A stretch of 64,000 nt of DNA, taken from contig NZ_LT629740.1 of NCBI RefSeq assembly GCF_900105165.1, forward strand, positions 4,960,001-5,024,000. The letters run 5' to 3'. This document shows, piece after piece, positions 60,372 to 64,000 of the stretch. A program made the translations under genes and the position numbers. Below the pieces are notes generated by a model. It saw nothing but the letters and a program-made list of their open reading frames with translations, was not told the origin of the DNA and did not search any database. The number at the start of each line of letters is the position of its first letter. Position 1 is the stretch's first letter. Source of the stretch: Mucilaginibacter mallensis. Lineage in GTDB: Bacteria; Bacteroidota; Bacteroidia; Sphingobacteriales; Sphingobacteriaceae.

Positions 60372-60833
60372 TTATTTAAAGTTGATTTCCATTTGTATAT
60401 CTGCCCTGCCATAAGCGCCCTTTACTACAGGCACCTCAATAAACCCTAATTTGCGATAGATATGTATAGCGTTTTCCAATACCCGGTTCGACCATAGCAT
60501 CAATTTTTCCATCCCCATCTCACGGGCTTTATCAATTGCTGATTGGCATAAAAACTGCCCTGCTCCCGCACCATGGCAATTGAAATCCACGGCCATTTTT
60601 GTCATTTCATAAACGCCATCCTCGATAAATCGGAGCGCTACTGTACCTACTATTGCGCCGTTCAGCGTTACAAAATATATTTTACCTCCGTGTTGCAACA
60701 GTGCCTCCTCAGGGTTTTCCAGCACCCATTTATCAAGAGGTTCAACCGTAAAGTATTTTTCGAGCCAGGCTTTGTTTAGCTTTTCAAAGTAGGGCTGGTA
60801 TTGGTGTTGGTAATCAATTAACTGTAGTGCCAT
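60372..60833 (-). CDS. GNAT-family N-acetyltransferase
   Basis: 153-aa acetyltransferase. GNAT strand 4 and the acetyl-CoA loop read MTKMAVDFNCHGAGAGQFLCQSAI (the A-loop glycine pattern is G-A-G-A-G-Q), followed by MLWSNRVLENAIHIYRKLGFIEVP (Asn and Tyr of motif B). It acts upstream of the class V aminotransferase in a two-gene operon. The substrate is not known. Confidence 0.9.
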   Translation of the reverse strand: MALQLIDYQHQYQPYFEKLNKAWLEKYFTVEPLDKWVLENPEEALLQHGGKIYFVTLNGAIVGTVALRFIEDGVYEMTKMAVDFNCHGAGAGQFLCQSAIDKAREMGMEKLMLWSNRVLENAIHIYRKLGFIEVPVVKGAYGRADIQMEINFK

Positions 60834-61163
60834 TGTCTTGTATCATTTATGTAAAACAAAGTAAACGCTTATTAAAACAATAAAACAGATGCAGTTTTAG
60901 TAAATTTATGGGTAACAGATTTTAGGATGATTGAAATATCCGATGAGAAACCATAGCCATTCGGAAGATAAAAAAGGTGTCATGCTGAGGCACTCGAATC
61001 ATGTGGGCAGAGGCCTCTGCGCTTACCCTTCGAGTGCCTCAGGGTGACTCCACGCTCAATTGTTGTAAAAAAAAACACTTTCCGAACACAAAAGTGAGGA
61101 CCCAATCATCGTAAAAAATACTTAAATTTTGATTTCCAAAATAAACATTTTACCTTTACATTC
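60834..61163. other. gene-free stretch before the GntR gene
   Basis: About 330 bp with no credible coding frame. It holds the inverted-repeat element at 60979-61048 and an A/T-rich promoter-like region ending in TACCTTTA (61151-61158), a near match to the -7 consensus just before the operator. Nothing else was recognised. Confidence 0.6.
60979..61048. repeat. REP-like inverted repeat with palindromic centre
   Basis: GTCATGCTGAGGCACTCGAA (60979-60998) is an inverted copy of TTCGAGTGCCTCAGGGTGAC (61029-61048) except for two positions. The loop contains a perfect 14-bp palindrome GCAGAGGCCTCTGC (61007-61020). The whole unit can form a cruciform. Elements starting GTCATGCTGAG are frequent intergenic repeats in this phylum, in my experience. 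Confidence 0.6.
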
Positions 61164-61178
61164 ATCAGATGATATGAT
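61164..61178. promoter_or_regulatory. GntR operator, copy 1 (autoregulation)
   Basis: ATCAGATGATATGAT, a palindrome with one mismatch, ends 2 bp before the ATG of the GntR gene. It is the same site as at 61860-61874 apart from one base. Repressor bound here would block initiation of its own gene. Confidence 0.65.
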
Positions 61179-61180
61179 CT

Positions 61181-61843
61181 ATGAAAGATTTAATAGTTAG
61201 AAAATCATTAGCCGATGAGGTCGCCTCTAAATTACAGGAGCAAATCTCATTGGGTAAGTACAAGATCAATGAAAAATTACCCATTGAGCCTGAGCTCATG
61301 AAAGCTTTTGGCGTAGGTCGCTCAACTATACGTGAGGCTATCAAGAGCCTGGTTAATTCCGGGTTACTGAGTGTACAGCAGGGTGTAGGCACTTTCGTAA
61401 TACAGGCCTCCGGCAATGAACCTATGGATAAACGCTTGAAACGCGCCAATGTTCAAGATCTGGACGAGGTACGGCAATTACTGGAAATGAAAATTGCTGA
61501 GAAAGCCGCCATCAACAGATCTGAGAAAGATATCATTACGATGAAAAACTGCCTGGCGGCCCGAAAACACGCTGCATATGCAGGCTTGATTGAAGAATGT
61601 ATTGATGCCGACATCCAGTTTCACGTAGCTATCGCGGAAGCATCAAAAAATGAAATACTGGTCGACCTGTACCGGTCCGTTTCCCTGCACCTTAAAACGT
61701 GGTTCATGCATATTTATCCCGATACGCAGATATTTATTGACACCCATCACTTACACAAGCAACTCCTGAAAAGCATCATAGCAAACGACCCAAAACAAGC
61801 CTGGAATACAGCCGCGAAAATTATAGGTAACGTATATCACTAA
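61181..61843 (+). CDS. GntR-family regulator, FadR (FCD) type
   Basis: 220-aa regulator. The N-terminal winged helix (about 8-72) reads LADEVASKLQEQISLGKYKINEKLPIEPELMKAFGVGRSTIREAIKSL then GLLSVQQGVGTFV. The helical FCD effector domain (about 90-210) has DIQFHVAIAEASKNEIL, with Asp, His and Asn as metal or ligand contacts. It precedes an MFS transporter by 48 bp. Identical palindromic sites in front of both genes show that it controls itself and the transporter. The ligand is unknown, probably an organic acid or sugar acid given the FCD class. Confidence 0.93.
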   Translation: MKDLIVRKSLADEVASKLQEQISLGKYKINEKLPIEPELMKAFGVGRSTIREAIKSLVNSGLLSVQQGVGTFVIQASGNEPMDKRLKRANVQDLDEVRQLLEMKIAEKAAINRSEKDIITMKNCLAARKHAAYAGLIEECIDADIQFHVAIAEASKNEILVDLYRSVSLHLKTWFMHIYPDTQIFIDTHHLHKQLLKSIIANDPKQAWNTAAKIIGNVYH

Positions 61844-61859
61844 AAATTTAATCTAATTC

Positions 61860-61874
61860 ATCAGATGATCTGAT
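61860..61874. promoter_or_regulatory. GntR operator, copy 2 (transporter)
   Basis: ATCAGATGATCTGAT is a perfect palindrome (arms ATCAGA and TCTGAT) 17 bp before the MFS start codon. The flanks TTC on the left and CTAAT-like on the right are also shared with copy 1. Confidence 0.7.
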
Positions 61875-61891
61875 CTAATTAATAATTCTAA

Positions 61892-63115
61892 ATGAACACA
61901 ACACCATCCACCAGTACTATAAACGTTAAACAGGTTGCCCAGCAAACTGTATTTAGTATCCTTTTTACTATCAGCCTGTCGCATTTAATAAATGATATGC
62001 TGCAATCTATTATCCCTTCCATCTACCCTGTTCTTAAGGATAAATTCCATCTTACTTTTACACAAATAGGGCTCATCACTTTTACTTACCAAATGACAGC
62101 CTCCATTTTACAGCCATTCGTAGGGGTTTATACCGATAAACATCCACGTCCCTATTCATTGGCTATAGGCATGGGATTTACGTTAATCGGCTTATTCGCA
62201 GCGTCTTTAGCGCCAGGGTTTGGCTATATATTAGCCGCGGTAAGTTTAATTGGTATAGGCTCATCCATATTTCACCCCGAATCATCACGTGTGGCTCATA
62301 TGGCATCGGGCGGTAAAAAAGGTTTGGCACAATCCATCTTTCAGCTGGGTGGGAATGCAGGGAGCGCTATCGGTCCGCTGTTGGCAGCGTTAATTGTAGT
62401 GCCATATGGCCAGTTTAATGTGATATGGTTTTGTTTGATAGCGGCACTGGGCATAGTTATACTGCTTGTAGTATCAAAATGGTATCGTGAGCAATTAGAT
62501 TTGAGGGCCAAGAAAGTTATTATCAGCGACGAAATACCACATGGCTTGTCGAGAAAACGGGTTATATTCTCGTTGGGAATCTTACTGGTACTGGTCTTTT
62601 CCAAATACTTTTACCTGGCGAGCATTACCAGTTATTACACTTTTTTCCTGATCGATAAATTCCATGTATCTGTGCAGCAATCACAAATCTATCTGTTCGC
62701 ATTTTTAGGTGCGGTAGCAGCAGGAACCTTACTGGGCGGAACTCTAGGCGATCGCTTTGGCCGTAAATATATCATCTGGATTTCTATACTTGGGGTAGCG
62801 CCATTTACGCTGATGTTGCCTTATGCCTCCTTGTTCTGGACGGGTATTTTATCGGTTGTCATCGGCCTTATACTGTCTTCGGCATTCTCCGCCATATTGG
62901 TTTATGCTACCGAACTGGTACCGGGCAAAGTAGGCCTGATCGCGGGCCTGTTCTTCGGCCTGGCATTCGGCATGGGCGGTTTAGGCTCGGCAATATTGGG
63001 TAAAATAGCGGATATGACCAGCATTGCCTATGTATTCAAGATCTGCGCGTTCTTACCATTGATAGGCATTTTTACAAGCTTGTTGCCGAATATTGAAGGG
63101 AAGAAGAAGGGATAA
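61892..63115 (+). CDS. MFS transporter, fosmidomycin-resistance (Fsr)-like
   Basis: 407-aa inner-membrane transporter with about 12 transmembrane segments. The start SLSHLINDMLQSIIPSIYPVLKDKFHLTFTQIGLI is the typical opening of the Fsr branch of the major facilitator superfamily, and GVYTDKHPRPYSL resembles the MFS loop 2-3 signature, with LGDRFGRKYIIW at the second half. It is controlled by the FadR-type regulator upstream. Fsr-like names describe homology only: the natural substrate may be another organic or phosphonate-like compound. Confidence 0.9.
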   Translation: MNTTPSTSTINVKQVAQQTVFSILFTISLSHLINDMLQSIIPSIYPVLKDKFHLTFTQIGLITFTYQMTASILQPFVGVYTDKHPRPYSLAIGMGFTLIGLFAASLAPGFGYILAAVSLIGIGSSIFHPESSRVAHMASGGKKGLAQSIFQLGGNAGSAIGPLLAALIVVPYGQFNVIWFCLIAALGIVILLVVSKWYREQLDLRAKKVIISDEIPHGLSRKRVIFSLGILLVLVFSKYFYLASITSYYTFFLIDKFHVSVQQSQIYLFAFLGAVAAGTLLGGTLGDRFGRKYIIWISILGVAPFTLMLPYASLFWTGILSVVIGLILSSAFSAILVYATELVPGKVGLIAGLFFGLAFGMGGLGSAILGKIADMTSIAYVFKICAFLPLIGIFTSLLPNIEGKKKG

Positions 63116-63121
63116 TGTATT

Positions 63122-63153
63122 TCCGCAGGGTTCTCTGCGAGAGATCCTGCGGA
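63122..63153. terminator. strong hairpin after the MFS gene
   Basis: TCCGCAGG (63122-63129) pairs with CCTGCGGA (63146-63153), and inside it TCTCT (63132-63136) pairs with AGAGA (63140-63144). It begins 6 bp after the MFS stop. No T run follows, so it may be a Rho-coupled or RNA-stabilising structure instead of an intrinsic terminator. Confidence 0.5.
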
Positions 63154-63166
63154 GACAAAGAAACGC

Positions 63167-63267
63167 TGTCATTTCGAACGATAGTGAGAAATCTTCTTCG
63201 ATCTGCAAAGCGGTTATGCAAGGTGCAGAAGTTTTCTCCTCGTACCCCGTTCGAAATGACATTTTTT
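63167..63267. repeat. TGTCATTTCGAACG inverted-repeat element with T run
   Basis: TGTCATTTCGAACG (63167-63180) and CGTTCGAAATGACA (63248-63261) are perfect 14-bp inverted copies about 67 bp apart; TTTTTT follows. This terminal sequence is a familiar dispersed intergenic repeat in Bacteroidota, resembling a MITE or REP. It can also act as a terminator for the MFS gene. Confidence 0.6.
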
Positions 63268-63292
63268 TAAAGATCTGGCCTCTGTTTTTAGC

Positions 63293-63392
63293 GCAAGTCT
63301 TGTGCAATCGGCTGTGAAGTGGCTGACTTGTGCTTACCAATATGCCAGAAAGCATAAGTCAGCCAGCGCTTGTTCCCCAACACAAGACTTGC
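63293..63392. repeat. 100-bp nested inverted repeat (three stems)
   Basis: Three concentric perfect stems: GCAAGTCTTGTG (63293-63304) with CACAAGACTTGC (63381-63392); TGGCTGACTT (63320-63329) with AAGTCAGCCA (63356-63365); TGCTT (63331-63335) with AAGCA (63350-63354). Together with the two elements before it this fills the 318-bp gene-free stretch 63116-63433. It could be a mobile repeat or a structured RNA. Confidence 0.55.
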
Positions 63393-63433
63393 GGTAAAAG
63401 AGGTTTTCTATCTAGCCAGCTACTTTTTTAGAT

Positions 63434-64000
63434 TCAATAATTCACATACTGCTCATCAAAGCTACCATCAGCATACAGGTCAATCAACCCATAGCCGGGA
63501 GCAGTTTCGCGGCGGTTACCTTCCCACCAGGCACCGCTAACAGCACCGTTGCATAGGTAGGTTACGTTGTTATAAACCAGCTTTTCGCGCAGGTGGATGT
63601 GGCCGCTCAGGCATAGTTTAACATTGGGATGCTTATAAAACAGCTCAATTATTTTTGAGGTATCGGTATGCATATCGCCGCCAGTCATTACCCATTTATT
63701 TACAATATCGTCCTCAATTAAATTAGTGGCCGTAAGGATGGGAATGTGCGACATAACCAATACCGGCACTGTCGGATCGGTCGTTTTCAGTTCATTCTCC
63801 AGCCAGGAAAACTGCTCATCGCCCAATTTACCGATATACCATGTACCGTCGATATCCAGATGAACGCTATCTAATAAAATAAACTTCCAGCCGCTGTTAA
63901 CAAAGCTGTAATAAGGTTTTACCAGTTTAAGCTGATCCATTGAATATTGCTTGCCGTATAAAGCCTGGCCCTTATCGTCCTCATTCCACCAAATATCATG
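63434..64000 (-). CDS. metallophosphoesterase, partial (N-terminus beyond window)
   Basis: The frame is open to the right edge; 188 codons are seen. The edge residues HDIWWNEDD carry the His-Asp of a GNHD motif, and later come VPVLVMSHIPI (metal His) and KLCLSGHIHLRE (GHIH metal ligands), so the C-terminal half of a calcineurin-like phosphoesterase is present. It ends DLYADGSFDEQYVNY. An internal Met at 63940 is not the start, because the reading frame and conserved motif continue past it. Substrate and any signal peptide are outside the window. It is a different family member from the secreted one at 20466. Confidence 0.88.
   Translation of the reverse strand, partial: HDIWWNEDDKGQALYGKQYSMDQLKLVKPYYSFVNSGWKFILLDSVHLDIDGTWYIGKLGDEQFSWLENELKTTDPTVPVLVMSHIPILTATNLIEDDIVNKWVMTGGDMHTDTSKIIELFYKHPNVKLCLSGHIHLREKLVYNNVTYLCNGAVSGAWWEGNRRETAPGYGLIDLYADGSFDEQYVNY

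Noticed and set aside
60979..63392. CRISPR array or attachment sites in the repeat-rich intergenic regions
   Set aside because: The repeats are inverted pairs of different sequences, not regularly spaced direct repeats, and there are no cas or integrase genes nearby.
63938..63940. Met at 63940 as start of the last phosphoesterase
   Set aside because: The frame continues to the window edge and includes the His-Asp of a GNHD motif, so the gene starts outside the window.

Overview
The window looks like the chromosome of a Bacteroidota bacterium, most likely a Sphingobacteriaceae member such as Mucilaginibacter or a relative. The genus is inferred from gene style, not proven. Supporting evidence: SusC/SusD pairs and carboxypeptidase-regulatory-like TonB receptors; TAnnTTTG-type -7 promoter elements; few Shine-Dalgarno sites; lipoproteins with Bacteroidota-style signal peptides; and hairpin repeats beginning GTCATTTCGAACG. 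No rRNA, tRNA, CRISPR array or transposase was seen.

Layout. (1) 1-4058: a TonB-dependent receptor cut by the left edge, then an OmpR-type response regulator and sensor kinase. A paralogous regulator/kinase pair lies at 24278-26214. (2) 4200-14443: an organosulfur-scavenging operon: SusC, SusD, a DUF1254/DUF1214 protein and two CAPTR-type sulfatases. It is preceded by an untracked 29-codon leader peptide ending Cys-Cys-Met-Cys-Cys-Cys, whose Cys codons sit in the 5' arm of an RNA hairpin. This looks like a cysteine-sensing attenuator. (3) 14650-21632: a second outer-membrane operon: TonB receptor, beta-helix lipoprotein, endonuclease/exonuclease/phosphatase-fold lipoprotein and secreted calcineurin-like phosphoesterase, plausibly for phosphorus or nucleic-acid scavenging. 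An outer-membrane beta-barrel protein converges on it. (4) 26211-28084: AraC regulator and short-chain dehydrogenase, with a perfect inverted repeat at the promoter.

(5) 28130-56243, all on the minus strand: a complete-looking extracellular contractile injection system (eCIS, related to Afp/PVC). In transcription order: DUF4255 cap-type protein, unknown 394-aa protein, sheath, two tube proteins, DUF5908, LysM baseplate protein, VgrG-like spike, PAAR tip, gp25, two large baseplate wedge proteins, unknown 1122-aa protein, tape-measure protein, a cargo/effector island, and the AAA+ ATPase. The island holds five DUF4157 proteins with different C-terminal domains (an M35-aspzincin-like protease, an OmpA-like plus phospholipase-A2-like fusion, an NlpC/LRAT-like candidate and two unknowns), a small HExxH protein with the same N-terminal tag, and an 86-aa protein. 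A divergent AraC-type gene at 56479 may regulate the cluster.

(6) 57379-64000: HAD-IIA phosphatase, a secreted protein of unknown function, a class V aminotransferase with a GNAT acetyltransferase, a FadR-type GntR regulator with an Fsr-like MFS exporter sharing a duplicated operator, and a partial metallophosphoesterase at the right edge. Gene-free stretches at 60834-61180 and 63116-63433 carry large nested inverted repeats.
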